Assembly (NCBI GenBank): GCA_013298215.1
Contig: JAAFKE010000025.1
Span: forward strand, 1 to 51,423
DNA length: 51,423 nucleotides
Direction of reading: 5' to 3'
Source of the DNA: Cytophagales bacterium
Lineage (GTDB): Bacteria > Bacteroidota > Bacteroidia > Cytophagales > Spirosomataceae
Part shown: one piece after another, positions 25,464 through 35,842 of the stretch
Numbering within the stretch: position 1 is the first letter of the stretch
Layout: every line of letters starts with the position of its first letter
Made by a program: the position numbers and the translations under genes
Notes under the pieces: generated by a model
What the model was told of the DNA's origin: nothing
Seen by the model: the letters and a program-made list of their open reading frames with translations, nothing else
The model's database searches: none

Positions 25464-26591
25464 ATGAAGTTACCACTGATACCCGTTTTTTTATTCGCCT
25501 TGGCCAGTTGCCAAACCCCAAAAGGCGAAACGCAAAGCCCCATTGCTGAGGCCCGCGCCGACCAATTAGTGCTGACGGAGGCGCAAGAAAAGTCGTTTGG
25601 TATTGCGTTGGGTTCGATTTCGGAGCAACCAGTCGTTGAAACCATTCAGGTTACTGGAACAATCGATGCGCTGCCGCAGGGGCGGGCATCGGTGAGTTTC
25701 CCAGTGGTGGCATACGTTCAAACCGTGGCCGTGGTGCCTGGTGGGGCAGTGCGGCGGGGGCAGGTGCTGGCCACCGTTCAAGGCATGGAACTGGTGGAGT
25801 TGCAGCAAGGTTTTTTTCAGACGCAGGCTCAGTTGGTTTTTTTGGACCAAGAACGCCAACGCCAACGCACACTCAATGCCGAAGATGTGGGCTCTAAACG
25901 AAAATTGCAGGAGACCGAGGCCAACTACAAAACCTCGCAGGCACTGCTCAACGCCCTGAAAGCCAAGTTATTGCTGGTGGGTATCGATGCCAACAAACTC
26001 GCGGACGCTCAACTGGTATCTACCCTGCCAGTGCGCTCGCCGATTGACGGGGTGGTGCAGGCAATACATGTGAACGTAGGCAAAATTGCCCAACCCACCG
26101 ACGTACTTTTTGAAATTGATAACCCCCAAAATACGGTTATTCGCTTAAATGTTTTTGAGGCCGATGTTGCAAAAGTTACTAAAAACCAGGTTTGCCAAGT
26201 GACCCTCGGCGACAAAACCCGCGCCGCCCACCTCACGGTCATTGGCCGCAACTTCAACCCCGCCACCCGAACCGTGGATGTGCTGGCGACCTTCGACGCG
26301 CCCGTTTTGGGCCTCTCGGTGGGGCAGTACGTCACGGCTCAAATTCAGACCAAACGCCGCGTGGCGCACACATTGCCGCAAGATGCCGTGGTGCGCGAAG
26401 GTGAACTGGCCTCGGTGTTCGTGAAACTGAACCCAGGCAAGTACCAAAAAGTAATTGTGAAGACGGGCATTGAGCAGGGCAACGCCATCGAAGTAACAGA
26501 CACAGACCCAGTTTTGATGGCTGGTAAAATTGTTCAAAAGGGCGCAAAACTACTGGCCGCAGAAATGTCGAAGGCGGGAGATGAAGAATAG
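25464..26591 (+). CDS. RND efflux periplasmic adaptor lipoprotein, CzcB/CusB-like
   Basis: A 375-residue membrane fusion protein. A lipoprotein signal with lipobox LASC (Cys16) anchors it in the periplasm. The barrel-sandwich hybrid halves flank a helical hairpin (FQTQAQLVFLDQERQRQR... to SQALLNALKAKL), followed by the beta-barrel (VIRLNVFEADVAKVTKNQ) and the membrane-proximal domain. This arrangement links an inner-membrane RND pump to an outer-membrane channel, often for metal ions. Neither pump nor channel gene is adjacent: recG is convergent and nspC is upstream, so the partners must be elsewhere. Confidence 0.87.
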   Translation: MKLPLIPVFLFALASCQTPKGETQSPIAEARADQLVLTEAQEKSFGIALGSISEQPVVETIQVTGTIDALPQGRASVSFPVVAYVQTVAVVPGGAVRRGQVLATVQGMELVELQQGFFQTQAQLVFLDQERQRQRTLNAEDVGSKRKLQETEANYKTSQALLNALKAKLLLVGIDANKLADAQLVSTLPVRSPIDGVVQAIHVNVGKIAQPTDVLFEIDNPQNTVIRLNVFEADVAKVTKNQVCQVTLGDKTRAAHLTVIGRNFNPATRTVDVLATFDAPVLGLSVGQYVTAQIQTKRRVAHTLPQDAVVREGELASVFVKLNPGKYQKVIVKTGIEQGNAIEVTDTDPVLMAGKIVQKGAKLLAAEMSKAGDEE

Positions 26592-26606
26592 GACGTGCGC
26601 ATTTTT

Positions 26607-28712
26607 TTAGGAAATACGACTCCAATTGGTTTCGTCGTTGGTTTGATTCTCGATTTGTAGCCTAATCGGGTCATTTTTGGGCGTTTGCAGCGCGGGATCA
26701 TCCTCCAAAATACGCTCGGCCGAGGCGCGGGCGGCCTTTAGTATTTCACCATCCTTGGCCAGGTCGGCAATAATCAAGCCTGCCAAGCCGCTCTGCTGCG
26801 TACCAGCCAGGTCGCCAGGGCCGCGCAACTGCAAATCTACGTCGGCAATTTCAAAGCCGTTGTTGGTGCGGCACATGGTGTCGAGGCGCGTGCGGGTTTC
26901 GCGGCTTAGTTTCACATCGCTCATCAAAATGCAGTAACTCTGGTCGGCGCCGCGCCCCACCCGCCCCCGCAACTGGTGCAACTGCGACAGCCCGAAACGC
27001 TGCGCACTCTCTATGACCATTAAACTGGCATTTGGCACGTTTACGCCCACTTCAATGACGGTGGTGGCCACCATAATTTGGGTTTCGCGTTTTATGAACC
27101 GCTCCATCTCAAACTCTTTGTCTCTGGGTTTCATTTTGCCATGTAAAATACTAATCTGCGAATCAGAAAAGGCCCGCGAAACGCTTTCGTAGCCGTCCAT
27201 GAGGTCTTTTAAATCAAGTTTTTCGGACTCCTCAATGAGCGGATACACCACATATACTTGCCGCCCCTTGCTAATTTCGTCCTGCATAAACCCAAAAACG
27301 GACAGTCGGTGGGAGTCGTATCGGTGAATGGTTTTGATGGGTTTTCGGCCAGCGGGCATCTCGTCGATCACCGACACGTCCAAGTCGCCGTAGAGCGTCA
27401 TGGCCAGCGTTCGGGGTATTGGCGTGGCGGTCATCACCAAAATATGGGGAAAGAAAACGGGGTTTTTGGCCCAAAGCCTGCTTCTTTGCGCCACGCCGAA
27501 ACGGTGTTGCTCGTCAATAATACAAAGCCCAAGGTTTTTGAACTGAACAACATCTTCGAGTAGTGCGTGCGTGCCCACAATGATGTGCATTGTCCCGTCC
27601 AGCAGTTGTTCGTGAATAATCTTTCGCTCCGATTTTTTACTTGAACCCGTTAGTTTACAAATATTCAGTCCGAGTAGTTCGGCAAAAGGTTTTAGCCCCT
27701 TGTAGTGCTGGTCGGCCAGAATCTCGGTGGGGGCCATTAGGCAAGCCTGGGCGTTGTTGTCGATGGCCATGAGCATGGCAATAAACGCCACAATGGTTTT
27801 GCCACTGCCCACGTCGCCCTGCAAGAGTCGGTTCATTTGCTTACCCGATTTGAGGTCTTCTCTGATTTCTCGCAGCACCCTTTTTTGGGCATTTGTCAGC
27901 GAAAAAGGCAAAAAGTCGTTATAAAACCGCGCAACCGACGGAATTGCACCAAATATTTGGCCAGGAAACTCGGTTTTGTGGAGCAGTTTGTTTTTTATCA
28001 ACCGCAGCTGATTGTAGAATAACTCCTCAAATTTGAGCCTTCGGCGGGCTTGTTCCAGTGCCTCCCAGCTACTCGGCAGGTGAATATACCACACTGCTTC
28101 GGCCTTAGAAACAAGGCGGTATTGCTGCACGAGTTCGGCGGGGAGTGTTTCGCGGATGTGCGGGTGCGCCACTTGCAGCAGGTTTCGCATGGCCTTGCCA
28201 ATGACTTTGCTGTCGATAAACCGCCGGTTGAGCTTGACAGTGAGGTTGTAAATGGGCTGCCAGTAGCCCGCCTTTTCGTTTTCGGGCGTGAGCAAATCGA
28301 TCTCGGGATGCGTAATGCTGTAGCGACTACCAAAAGCCACTGCTTTTCCGTAAACTACATATTCGGCATCTCGGCGAAGAAATTTTTCAAAGTATGCAAT
28401 GCCTTGAAACCACACAAGCTCGATCGTACCAGTGCCGTCCGAAAAAGTGCCCAACAGCCGTTTTTTTGCTCCCTCGCCTTCTATTCGCCAGTCGCGCAGG
28501 CGGCCCTTTAATTGTACTGCGGGCAGGTTTTCGTTGAGTTCTGAGATTGTATAAAACCGCGTTCGGTCTTCGTACCTGAACGGGTAATGTTGCAGTAAAT
28601 CTCGGTACGTAAAGATAGCAAGTTCTTTATTAAGCAACTCGGCTCGTTGCGGGCCAATGCCTTTGATACTGTCAATTTTGGATTCAAAAAAATTATTTAC
28701 GCGCTCGGTCAT
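26607..28712 (-). CDS. recG: ATP-dependent DNA helicase RecG
   Basis: A 701-residue branched-DNA helicase that reverses stalled replication forks and processes Holliday junctions. It has the N-terminal wedge/OB domain (QLKGRLRDWRIEGEGAKKRL near 70-90), Walker A GDVGSGKT near residue 300, the DEQH box followed by RFGVAQR near 400, and the C-terminal helicase half with QLRGRVGRGADQSYC and LRGPGDLAGTQQSG. Length is normal. Its stop is 15 bp from the convergent adaptor gene. Confidence 0.97.
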   Translation of the reverse strand: MTERVNNFFESKIDSIKGIGPQRAELLNKELAIFTYRDLLQHYPFRYEDRTRFYTISELNENLPAVQLKGRLRDWRIEGEGAKKRLLGTFSDGTGTIELVWFQGIAYFEKFLRRDAEYVVYGKAVAFGSRYSITHPEIDLLTPENEKAGYWQPIYNLTVKLNRRFIDSKVIGKAMRNLLQVAHPHIRETLPAELVQQYRLVSKAEAVWYIHLPSSWEALEQARRRLKFEELFYNQLRLIKNKLLHKTEFPGQIFGAIPSVARFYNDFLPFSLTNAQKRVLREIREDLKSGKQMNRLLQGDVGSGKTIVAFIAMLMAIDNNAQACLMAPTEILADQHYKGLKPFAELLGLNICKLTGSSKKSERKIIHEQLLDGTMHIIVGTHALLEDVVQFKNLGLCIIDEQHRFGVAQRSRLWAKNPVFFPHILVMTATPIPRTLAMTLYGDLDVSVIDEMPAGRKPIKTIHRYDSHRLSVFGFMQDEISKGRQVYVVYPLIEESEKLDLKDLMDGYESVSRAFSDSQISILHGKMKPRDKEFEMERFIKRETQIMVATTVIEVGVNVPNASLMVIESAQRFGLSQLHQLRGRVGRGADQSYCILMSDVKLSRETRTRLDTMCRTNNGFEIADVDLQLRGPGDLAGTQQSGLAGLIIADLAKDGEILKAARASAERILEDDPALQTPKNDPIRLQIENQTNDETNWSRIS

Positions 28713-28789
28713 GCGTTTAGTGTCTTTTTTGGCACTAATTTACTAATTTCGGATCACAATACGCCAACATATCCGCTAACCCACTTAAA

Positions 28790-31657
28790 ATGTCAGTTAA
28801 GTTTACGCATTTGTTTTTCCTTTTGGCGTTGGCCAATCTTCGTGCCGAAGCCTCTCACGTTTTGGGGGGTAACATCAATTTGGTGTTGCTGCCCAATGGC
28901 AAGCATGAATTGGCAGCTTTTATTTATCAAGATGCTTTGTCGCTGGTAACACCCAATCCCGAAACAATTTTTGCCACTGTTTATCGACGCAAAACCAACG
29001 CCGTTGCGTTCGAGATTTTGATGTTTCGGCAAGAGATCAGCGACGTGAAAGTCATCAATCCGAAATGCAGTTTTGCGGTCGAGCAAAAACCCGTTCAGGT
29101 TCGCTACACGTCTGGTGGCTTGGCGTTTCCAGTCGATGTTTTCAGCGACCCCGAGGGGTATTATATTGTCTGGGAGCAGTGCTGCCGCAACAGCAATGTG
29201 GCCAACATCAGTCGGGCGGGCGTTGTGGGCATGGTCTTTCCGCTCGAGATCGGCCCCATTTTTCAGAACGGCCAAGCCATAAAAAATTCAACGCCCGAAT
29301 TTTCTCAACCATCGATTCAATACTTGTGCGTAGGCCAGCCTTTTCAGGTTTCGTTTGCCGCCAAAGACCCCGACGGCGACGACCTGCGCTACTCCCTGGC
29401 AACCCCGTGGTTGGGGTTCACCAGCCCAGGTGGGCAGTTTGGGCCGTCGCGCCAAAAAGGGCCTTTTCCCAACATAACTTGGAATGCAGGCTTCGACAGC
29501 ACCAGCGCTATTCCGGGCAGTCCAGCCCTGAGTGTAAATGCCCGCAGTGGTCTCATGGCCGTTACGCCCACGCGGGCGGGTTGGTTTGTGGTGTCGGTAC
29601 GGTGCGAGGAGTTTAGAGTGGGCAATAAGTTGAGTATCAGTTACATAGAATTTTTATATTTGGTTCAGGACTGCCCCGATCCCGCGCCCACACCCGTCAA
29701 TATCGAAGTGAAATATGCCTCGCGAAGTGTTACATTTCAAGCAAATACTGGCGGCCACGTGCCCGCCATTGGCCTCTGCGTGAGCGATACAGTGGTGCTG
29801 CAAACCGACGAAAATTCTGATTTTGCGTTGCAATGGTTCAAAGACGGCAAGGCAATTGCAGGAGCCACCAAGCCCTTTGTTTCGGTGCGTGAGGCAGGCG
29901 TTTATTCCATCCAGAAAAAATTTAGGGACGGTTGCCTGACCACCAAAATAGCGGAGCGTAGTACCAACCTAAACTTCAAATCGAACGATGTGATTGTCTT
30001 AAAACCTGGCCGACAAGTGGGGGTTTGCAACAATCAACGCGTTGATCTTGTGGCCGAAGTGGCCGAAAAAGTCGAGTTCCAGTGGACGCGACAGGGGCAG
30101 GTTGGGGTCGTCAGCACCACAGCCACCGTTGCCAACGTTAGCACCAGCGGTAAATACTTTGTGTCTATTATTAATCCGCGCACCCAGTGCGTCAATAAAG
30201 ATAGTGTGATCGTTCGAACTGGCACAACGCCGCCTGCCAGCCTTAGTGCTTCGGGCAAAACGACCCTTTGCGACAACGAAAAACTTGTGCTGACGGCCAA
30301 CGCAGGTAGCACGCTCAAATACATTTGGTTCAGAAACAACGAAGCGGTGGTTCAGTCGAAACAAAACCAATTTCAGGCCCTCACATCGGGAGAGTACTCG
30401 GTTTTGGTTGTAGACACGACCAGTTTTTGTGACCGTCGGTCCGAAAATATTAGTGTGCAGATAAGCCCCGCGCCCATGGTTACGTTGGATTCGATCCCGT
30501 CCTTTTGTCAAACCCCTAACTCCCAGGTAGTTGCCCTTGTCGGCGCACCAGCGGGCGGAACTTTCAGTGGGAACGGAGTGGTGGGAGCTAATTTCAACGC
30601 AAGCGTGTCGGGTGCTGGCCAACACCTGGTGAGTTACTCTCTGCAAAGCGCGTTGGGGTGCGTGGGGCGTGCCGAGCGCATTGTAGTAGTCAATGCCCTC
30701 CCAGATGCCACCATAAAAACATCAAACCGAACCAATATCTGCGAGGGCGACACGTTGTTTTTGTCGGTTGAGGCGGGTGTATCGTTGCGCTACGAGTGGT
30801 TTTTGAACGAAATCTTACTGCCACAAAGCACCACAAACCAGATTCGCGCCACTGCGGCTGGTAACTACCGCGTTACTGTTACCAACCCGCAGGGAAATTG
30901 TGTGCGTGCTTCGGGTGCTGTTCGGGTGCAGATTAGCCCTAGTACCGTGACGTTGCTCGATTCGATTCCCCCCGTCTGCGGAAGCAAGTCGCAAGCTGTT
31001 ACCCTCAAGGGCACACCAGCGGGCGGCGTGTTTTCGGGAGTCGGTGTGACGGGATCAGTTTTCAATCCGGGTGCGTCGGGCAACGGCACCTTTCGGATAA
31101 CCTACGCCTACCAAAATCAGTTTGGATGCGTTTCTCGAGCCACTCGGACGGTTTTTGTGAGCGCGCCACCCCAAATTACTCTGCCTTCGGCTTTGCTTAT
31201 TAAACCTGGCGAATCGGTGCAGATAGTCAGCGAGGTAGCGGGCAACGGCCAGTACGAATGGTTTCCCAAGACGGGTCTCAACAATTTTTTTACGCCGCGC
31301 CCCGTAGCCACGCCCTCCACGACCACCAAATATCGCCTGCAAGCCAACTTTGAGGGCTGTATCAACGAGGCCGAGGTAACTATTTACGTGTTAGATTTTG
31401 ACATTCCCAATGGTTTTACGCCCAACAACGACGGCATAAACGATGACTGGGAACTGAAAGGTTTGGAGGTATTTCCGCAGTACCGCCTCGAGGTTTTTAA
31501 CCGCTGGGGTAGCCTTCTTTTCAGCTCCGACGATGCCACCAAACGCTGGGACGGCCGCTTCGGCGGTCAAGAAGTGCCGTCTGGAACGTACTATTACCTG
31601 ATTAGTTTTGGGGAACTTGCCTACAACCTGAGCGGAAGCGTGTCGGTGATTCGATGA
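28790..31657 (+). CDS. Large secreted protein with T9SS type B (gliding-associated) C-terminal domain
   Basis: A 955-residue surface or secreted protein. After a signal peptide (about residues 1-22) comes ASHVLGGNINLVLLPNGKHE, the usual opening of the Bacteroidota gliding-associated family, then a roughly 250-residue beta domain. Several Ig/PKD-like repeats follow. Two are near-copies: each starts with L-x-SIP-x(1,2)-C and continues to G-x-PAGG-x-FSG-x-GV, around residues 560 and 725. The last ~85 residues are a type B sorting domain: PNGFTPNNDGINDDWELKGL, FNRWGSLLFSS, WDGRFGGQEVPSGTYYY. It probably contributes to adhesion or gliding; no enzyme motif is visible. Confidence 0.88.
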   Translation: MSVKFTHLFFLLALANLRAEASHVLGGNINLVLLPNGKHELAAFIYQDALSLVTPNPETIFATVYRRKTNAVAFEILMFRQEISDVKVINPKCSFAVEQKPVQVRYTSGGLAFPVDVFSDPEGYYIVWEQCCRNSNVANISRAGVVGMVFPLEIGPIFQNGQAIKNSTPEFSQPSIQYLCVGQPFQVSFAAKDPDGDDLRYSLATPWLGFTSPGGQFGPSRQKGPFPNITWNAGFDSTSAIPGSPALSVNARSGLMAVTPTRAGWFVVSVRCEEFRVGNKLSISYIEFLYLVQDCPDPAPTPVNIEVKYASRSVTFQANTGGHVPAIGLCVSDTVVLQTDENSDFALQWFKDGKAIAGATKPFVSVREAGVYSIQKKFRDGCLTTKIAERSTNLNFKSNDVIVLKPGRQVGVCNNQRVDLVAEVAEKVEFQWTRQGQVGVVSTTATVANVSTSGKYFVSIINPRTQCVNKDSVIVRTGTTPPASLSASGKTTLCDNEKLVLTANAGSTLKYIWFRNNEAVVQSKQNQFQALTSGEYSVLVVDTTSFCDRRSENISVQISPAPMVTLDSIPSFCQTPNSQVVALVGAPAGGTFSGNGVVGANFNASVSGAGQHLVSYSLQSALGCVGRAERIVVVNALPDATIKTSNRTNICEGDTLFLSVEAGVSLRYEWFLNEILLPQSTTNQIRATAAGNYRVTVTNPQGNCVRASGAVRVQISPSTVTLLDSIPPVCGSKSQAVTLKGTPAGGVFSGVGVTGSVFNPGASGNGTFRITYAYQNQFGCVSRATRTVFVSAPPQITLPSALLIKPGESVQIVSEVAGNGQYEWFPKTGLNNFFTPRPVATPSTTTKYRLQANFEGCINEAEVTIYVLDFDIPNGFTPNNDGINDDWELKGLEVFPQYRLEVFNRWGSLLFSSDDATKRWDGRFGGQEVPSGTYYYLISFGELAYNLSGSVSVIR

Positions 31658-31754
31658 GGTGCGTTAAAATTTGTTAAAAAAATCGCATTTCAGAAACCCA
31701 AAAGCTCGTTTTCTCCGTTTTGTGATTACCCCCTATTCAGAAAATATCGACCGT

Positions 31755-32885
31755 ATGAAAAAAAGTTTTTTTGTTTATTTCTTGTCAATCATTGGCCTTT
31801 GTCAGGCTCAAACTACCGTTCGCCCATTTGTGAAAGAGGTGGGAGACCCCGACGTTCGGATGACGCGCATCGAACTAACGTCCAAATACACAATTATTAA
31901 TTTTACGATCGTCAAGCAACGCAGTGGGCTCAGAATGTTGCCCGATGGGCGGGGTTTTTCGTTGGGCGACGCTACGTCGGAGATTTGTTTTAGACCAGAT
32001 GCCCGCCTGCGCGAGATTGGCGGGCGGCAGCGTTCCTACAAATACATCAAAGTAGAAGGAGTGCCCGAAGACCCCAAAAAATACCAGATGCGCGGAGGTG
32101 AAAAACTGGAGTTTACCGTTTGGTTTGAACGACTCGATGAGGGCGTCGAGGCGTTTGATTTGCTCGAATGCAAAAACTCAAATGGATACACGTGCTTTAA
32201 TTTCTATGGCGTGGAGTGTAAAAATCCCCTCAGAAATAGGCCAGTACTCCCCCGAAAGTCGGCCGAAGACCCGCCCGTGCCGATGGAGGTGATCGTGCGC
32301 GGCACTGTGTATAACGCCAAGACCAAGCAAAGTATCGAGGCATCGCTCCTTTATTCGAGTGCCTCCGACAGTGCGGCGGCTCGGACTGTTGGTGGTAAGT
32401 ATGAGTTGAAATTAACTCCAAAAACAAAATACAGTTTTGTGGCATCAGAAAAGGGTTATTTTACCAAATCCGACAGCGTGAATGTGCGCATTGCGGGCCA
32501 GACCCTCACGCGCGATGTCTATCTCGATCCGCTCGAAACGGGGGCAAAAGTAACGTTGAGCAACGTATATTTTGATGTCTCGCTGGCCGTACTGCGCCCC
32601 GAATCGTTCCCAGAGTTGGATAAACTGGTGGTACTCATGCAAGAAAACCCGCTGATAAAGATCAAAGTTGAGGGCCATACCGACGTGGTGGGCGACTACG
32701 ACTCTAACCTCGAATTGTCGCGCAACCGGGTAAAATCGGTGAAGGAGTATTTGGTGACAAAAGGAATAGCCGCCGCCAGAATAGAGGTGATCGGTTACGG
32801 GAGCAGCCGCCCACTGAACCGCAATGGCTCGCCTGAAGACCGCCAGAAAAACCGCCGCGTGGAGTTTGTGGTCACTGAGATTTAA
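31755..32885 (+). CDS. OmpA-family outer-membrane lipid/peptidoglycan-linked protein
   Basis: A 376-residue exported protein with a signal peptide (KKSFFVYFLSIIGLCQAQ). A beta-rich N-terminal part is followed by a CarboxypepD_reg-like domain (GTVYNAKTKQSIEASLLYSS, about 180-255). The C-terminal OmpA/MotB peptidoglycan-binding domain has VYFDVSLAVLRPES, EGHTDVVGDYDSNLELSRNR and GYGSSRPLNRNG...KNRRVEF. The start at ATG 31755 gives a clean signal peptide, and the longer frame to 31671 does not. It follows the gliding-associated gene by about 100 bp in the same direction. Confidence 0.88.
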   Translation: MKKSFFVYFLSIIGLCQAQTTVRPFVKEVGDPDVRMTRIELTSKYTIINFTIVKQRSGLRMLPDGRGFSLGDATSEICFRPDARLREIGGRQRSYKYIKVEGVPEDPKKYQMRGGEKLEFTVWFERLDEGVEAFDLLECKNSNGYTCFNFYGVECKNPLRNRPVLPRKSAEDPPVPMEVIVRGTVYNAKTKQSIEASLLYSSASDSAAARTVGGKYELKLTPKTKYSFVASEKGYFTKSDSVNVRIAGQTLTRDVYLDPLETGAKVTLSNVYFDVSLAVLRPESFPELDKLVVLMQENPLIKIKVEGHTDVVGDYDSNLELSRNRVKSVKEYLVTKGIAAARIEVIGYGSSRPLNRNGSPEDRQKNRRVEFVVTEI

Positions 32886-32899
32886 CGGGACATAAAAAA

Positions 32900-32931
32900 G
32901 GGGGTCAAAAGCGTTTTTGCTTTTGACCCCC
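32900..32931 (+). terminator. Intrinsic terminator after the OmpA-family gene
   Basis: A perfect 13-bp stem GGGGGTCAAAAGC / GCTTTTGACCCCC with a 6-nt loop (GTTTTT), 14 bp after the ompA-like stop. The A6 run before it (32894-32899) also makes it a terminator for the convergent sdhB transcript. Confidence 0.75.
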
Positions 32932-32941
32932 TGAAAAAGCC

Positions 32942-32965
32942 GTTGCCTGTGTCCTCGCAGGCAAC
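32942..32965. other. 8-bp hairpin in the ompA-sdhB intergenic region
   Basis: GTTGCCTG and CAGGCAAC pair perfectly around TGTCCTCG. No T-tract follows in either direction, so it is not a classical terminator. It may stabilise transcript ends. Confidence 0.5.
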
Positions 32966-32983
32966 AATATATTTGCGGTTTTA

Positions 32984-33058
32984 CTTGTCAGTGAGGACAC
33001 TGACAAGGGCATTCACTAACAAGTGCATTCACTAACAAGGGCATTCACTGACAAGGGC
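32984..33058. repeat. Hairpin plus 16-bp tandem repeats next to sdhB
   Basis: A perfect 10-bp stem CTTGTCAGTG / CACTGACAAG with loop AGGA (32984-33007) runs into a tandem array with 16-bp period: ACAAGGGCATTCACTA (33003-33018), ACAAGTGCATTCACTA (33019-33034), ACAAGGGCATTCACTG (33035-33050), then a partial copy to about 33058. It lies just downstream of the sdhB stop (33072, minus strand). Function unknown. Confidence 0.8.
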
Positions 33059-33071
33059 ACTTGACCCAAAT

Positions 33072-33839
33072 CTACATCGTGTCCGAAGTCAGGCGCGCAC
33101 CGAGGTACTCTTGGTTGAGGCGGGCGATGTTCTCCAACGAAATACCCTTTGGGCACTCGGCGTAGCAGGCACCAGTGTTGGTGCACGACCCAAAACCTTC
33201 TGCGTCCATCTGGGCAACCATTTTTTCGGCGCGCATTTTACGCTCTGCTTGGCCTTGGGGCAGCAAAGAATATTGCGAAACCTTGGCCGACACAAACAGC
33301 ATGGCCGAAGCATTTTTGCAAGCCGCCACGCAGGCACCGCAACCAATGCAAGCCGCCGACATGAAAGCCTCATCGGCGTCGTCTTTCGGAATTGGCGTAC
33401 TGTTAGCATCTCTTGCACTGCCCGTATTGACCGACACGTACCCGCCCGAAGCCATTATGCGGTCGAATGCCGAACGGTTCACGGCCAGGTCTTTCACGAC
33501 CGGGAACGCACTGGCGCGCCACGGCTCAACCACAATCGTATCTCCATCGCTGAAAGACCGCATGTGCAGTTGGCAAGTAGTTACGCCCGTTTTTGGCCCG
33601 TGCGGTCGCCCGTTTATGTACATCGAACACATCCCGCAGATACCCTCGCGGCAGTCGTGGTCGAACGCCACTGGCTCAATGCCGTCCGTAATCAGTTTTT
33701 CGTTGAGCACGTCGAACATTTCCAAAAACGACATATCGGGCGATATTCCGTTCACCTTGTAGGTCTCGAGCCGTCCTTCGGCGTTTTTATTTTTTTGTCT
33801 CCACACCTTGAGGGTGAGGTTCATATTACCTTGGCTCAT
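33072..33839 (-). CDS. sdhB: Succinate dehydrogenase/fumarate reductase iron-sulfur subunit
   Basis: A 255-residue electron-transfer subunit of complex II. The N-terminal ferredoxin domain has the 2Fe-2S ligands in [12 protein letters not shown] and the later Cys of GVTTC. The C-terminal domain has [14 protein letters not shown] and [15 protein letters not shown] for the 4Fe-4S and 3Fe-4S clusters. It passes electrons from SdhA to the quinone site of SdhC. It is last in the sdhC-sdhA-sdhB operon, 26 bp after sdhA. The three-gene layout with a single cytochrome b is typical of Bacteroidota. Confidence 0.97.
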   Translation of the reverse strand: MSQGNMNLTLKVWRQKNKNAEGRLETYKVNGISPDMSFLEMFDVLNEKLITDGIEPVAFDHDCREGICGMCSMYINGRPHGPKTGVTTCQLHMRSFSDGDTIVVEPWRASAFPVVKDLAVNRSAFDRIMASGGYVSVNTGSARDANSTPIPKDDADEAFMSAACIGCGACVAACKNASAMLFVSAKVSQYSLLPQGQAERKMRAEKMVAQMDAEGFGSCTNTGACYAECPKGISLENIARLNQEYLGARLTSDTM

Positions 33840-33865
33840 ACCAATTGAGGTTTCAAATTGAAAAA

Positions 33866-35842
33866 TTATTTGTAGCTACGCTGGGCTATCTTGATGTTTT
33901 CGTAGGCCAAGTCCTCTTTGTGTAGTTCCCAGCTGCTCTCGCCTTTGTGTTCCCAGGCCGACACGTACATAAAATTTTCGTCGTCGCGCAGGGCCTCTCC
34001 GTCCTGAGTTTGGTACTCCTCGCGGAAGTGTCCTCCGCACGACTCGTTGCGGTCGAGGGCATCTACGCACATGAGCTCACCGAGTTCAATGAAGTCAGCT
34101 ACCCGGTTTGCTTTGTCGAGCTCGGGGTTAAACTCGTTCATGTCTCCCAGTATTTTCACGTCCGACCAAAACTCCTTTTTCAGTGCCTGAATATCCGCAA
34201 TGGCCTCAATGAGTCCCTGTTCGCTGCGGGCCATGCCACATTTATCCCACATTATTTTGCCGAGGCGTTTGTGGAAAGACTCGGGGGTTTGCTTGCCTTT
34301 GATGCTCAACAAGCGTTTTTGGCGTGCCAACACTTCGGCTTCGGCTTTTACAAAGGCTTCGTGGTCGGTCGACATTGACTTGGTTCTGATCTCAGAAGAC
34401 AGGTACGAGCCTATTGTGTAAGGCAACACAAAATATCCGTCGGCAAGGCCCTGCATCAACGCACTTGCGCCGAGGCGGTTTGCCCCGTGGTCGGAGAAGT
34501 TAGCCTCGCCGAGGGCATACAGACCAGGTACGGTGGTCATTAAGTTATAGTCCACCCAGAGGCCGCCCATTGTGTAGTGCACGGCAGGATAAATCCGCAT
34601 CGGCACTTGGTAGGGATCTTCGCCAGTAATTTGTTTGTACATATCAAACAAGTTGCCGTACTTTTCTTTCACCACCGCCTTGCCAAGCTCCTGAATTTTG
34701 TCAGCCGACGCATCGTGAAGCCCCAACTTGTTCACTTCTATTTTTCCGTACCGCTCAATGGCGGCGGCGTAGTCTAAATAAACCGCCATTCTCGACGTTC
34801 CCACGCCGTAGCCAGCGTCGCAACGCTCCTTGGCGGCGCGGCTTGCTATGTCGCGCGGCACTAAGTTTCCGAAAGCTGGGTAACGGCGCTCGAGGTAGTA
34901 GTCGCGCTCCTCCTCGGGAATATCGTTGCCGAGACGCGTATCGTTTTGTTTTTTCGGAACCCAAATTCGCCCATCGTTGCGGAGCGACTCCGACATGAGG
35001 GTCAGCTTAGATTGGTGGTCGCCCGAGACTGGAATGCAGGTTGGGTGTATTTGCGTAAAGCAGGGATTGCCGAAGTGCGCCCCTTTTTTGTGCGCCTTCC
35101 AGGTGGCTGTTACGTTAGAACCCATGGCATTGGTAGACAGATAGAATACGTTTCCGTAGCCGCCCGTACACAACAGCACTGAGTGGCCAAAGTGGCGTTC
35201 CAGCTCGCCTGTCACCAGGTTTTTGGCAATAATTCCTCGGCACTTGCCCTCTATCTGAACGATGTCGAGCATTTCGTGGCGGGTAAACATTTCCACGTTT
35301 CCGATTCCGATCTGCCTTTGCAGGGCCGAATACGCACCCAACAAGAGCTGCTGCCCAGTCTGGCCAGCGGCATAAAAAGTGCGTTGCACCTGCGTTCCGC
35401 CAAACGAGCGGTTCGACAGCAGACCGCCGTACTCGCGGGCAAAAGGCACTCCCTGCGCCACGCACTGGTCGATGATGCTGCTCGACACTTCGGCCAAACG
35501 GTACACGTTCGACTCGCGGGCGCGGTAGTCGCCACCCTTAATGGTATCGTAAAAAAGTCGGTAGGTAGAGTCACCGTCGTTTTGGTAATTTTTGGCGGCG
35601 TTTATACCGCCCTGCGCCGCAATTGAGTGGGCACGGCGGGGAGAATCCTGAAAGCAAAACGCTTTTACTTTGTAGCCGAGTTCGGCGAGCGTAGCGGCGG
35701 CAGATGCGCCGGCCAGGCCTGTTCCAACCACAATAATTTCGAGGCTGCGTTTGTTGGCGGGGTTCACAAGGGGTACCGTAGAACGGTATTTGGTCCACTT
35801 TGTTTCGAGCGAACCTTCGGGGATTTTGGCGTCAAGTACCAT
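33866..35842 (-). CDS. sdhA: Succinate dehydrogenase/fumarate reductase flavoprotein subunit
   Basis: A 658-residue catalytic subunit of complex II, oxidising succinate to fumarate. The FAD fold is [22 protein letters not shown] near residue 34. The histidine for covalent FAD lies in [17 protein letters not shown]. The capping domain, THPTC-like [14 protein letters not shown] region and [20 protein letters not shown] are present, as is the C-terminal helical domain ending with the HREEYQ-type segment. Upstream in-frame codons to 35905 are not family-like, so ATG 35842 is used. Confidence 0.97.
   Translation of the reverse strand: MVLDAKIPEGSLETKWTKYRSTVPLVNPANKRSLEIIVVGTGLAGASAAATLAELGYKVKAFCFQDSPRRAHSIAAQGGINAAKNYQNDGDSTYRLFYDTIKGGDYRARESNVYRLAEVSSSIIDQCVAQGVPFAREYGGLLSNRSFGGTQVQRTFYAAGQTGQQLLLGAYSALQRQIGIGNVEMFTRHEMLDIVQIEGKCRGIIAKNLVTGELERHFGHSVLLCTGGYGNVFYLSTNAMGSNVTATWKAHKKGAHFGNPCFTQIHPTCIPVSGDHQSKLTLMSESLRNDGRIWVPKKQNDTRLGNDIPEEERDYYLERRYPAFGNLVPRDIASRAAKERCDAGYGVGTSRMAVYLDYAAAIERYGKIEVNKLGLHDASADKIQELGKAVVKEKYGNLFDMYKQITGEDPYQVPMRIYPAVHYTMGGLWVDYNLMTTVPGLYALGEANFSDHGANRLGASALMQGLADGYFVLPYTIGSYLSSEIRTKSMSTDHEAFVKAEAEVLARQKRLLSIKGKQTPESFHKRLGKIMWDKCGMARSEQGLIEAIADIQALKKEFWSDVKILGDMNEFNPELDKANRVADFIELGELMCVDALDRNESCGGHFREEYQTQDGEALRDDENFMYVSAWEHKGESSWELHKEDLAYENIKIAQRSYK

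Noticed and set aside
33003-33058. Short regular repeats as a CRISPR array
   Set aside because: The units are contiguous 16-mers without spacers, and no cas genes are present.
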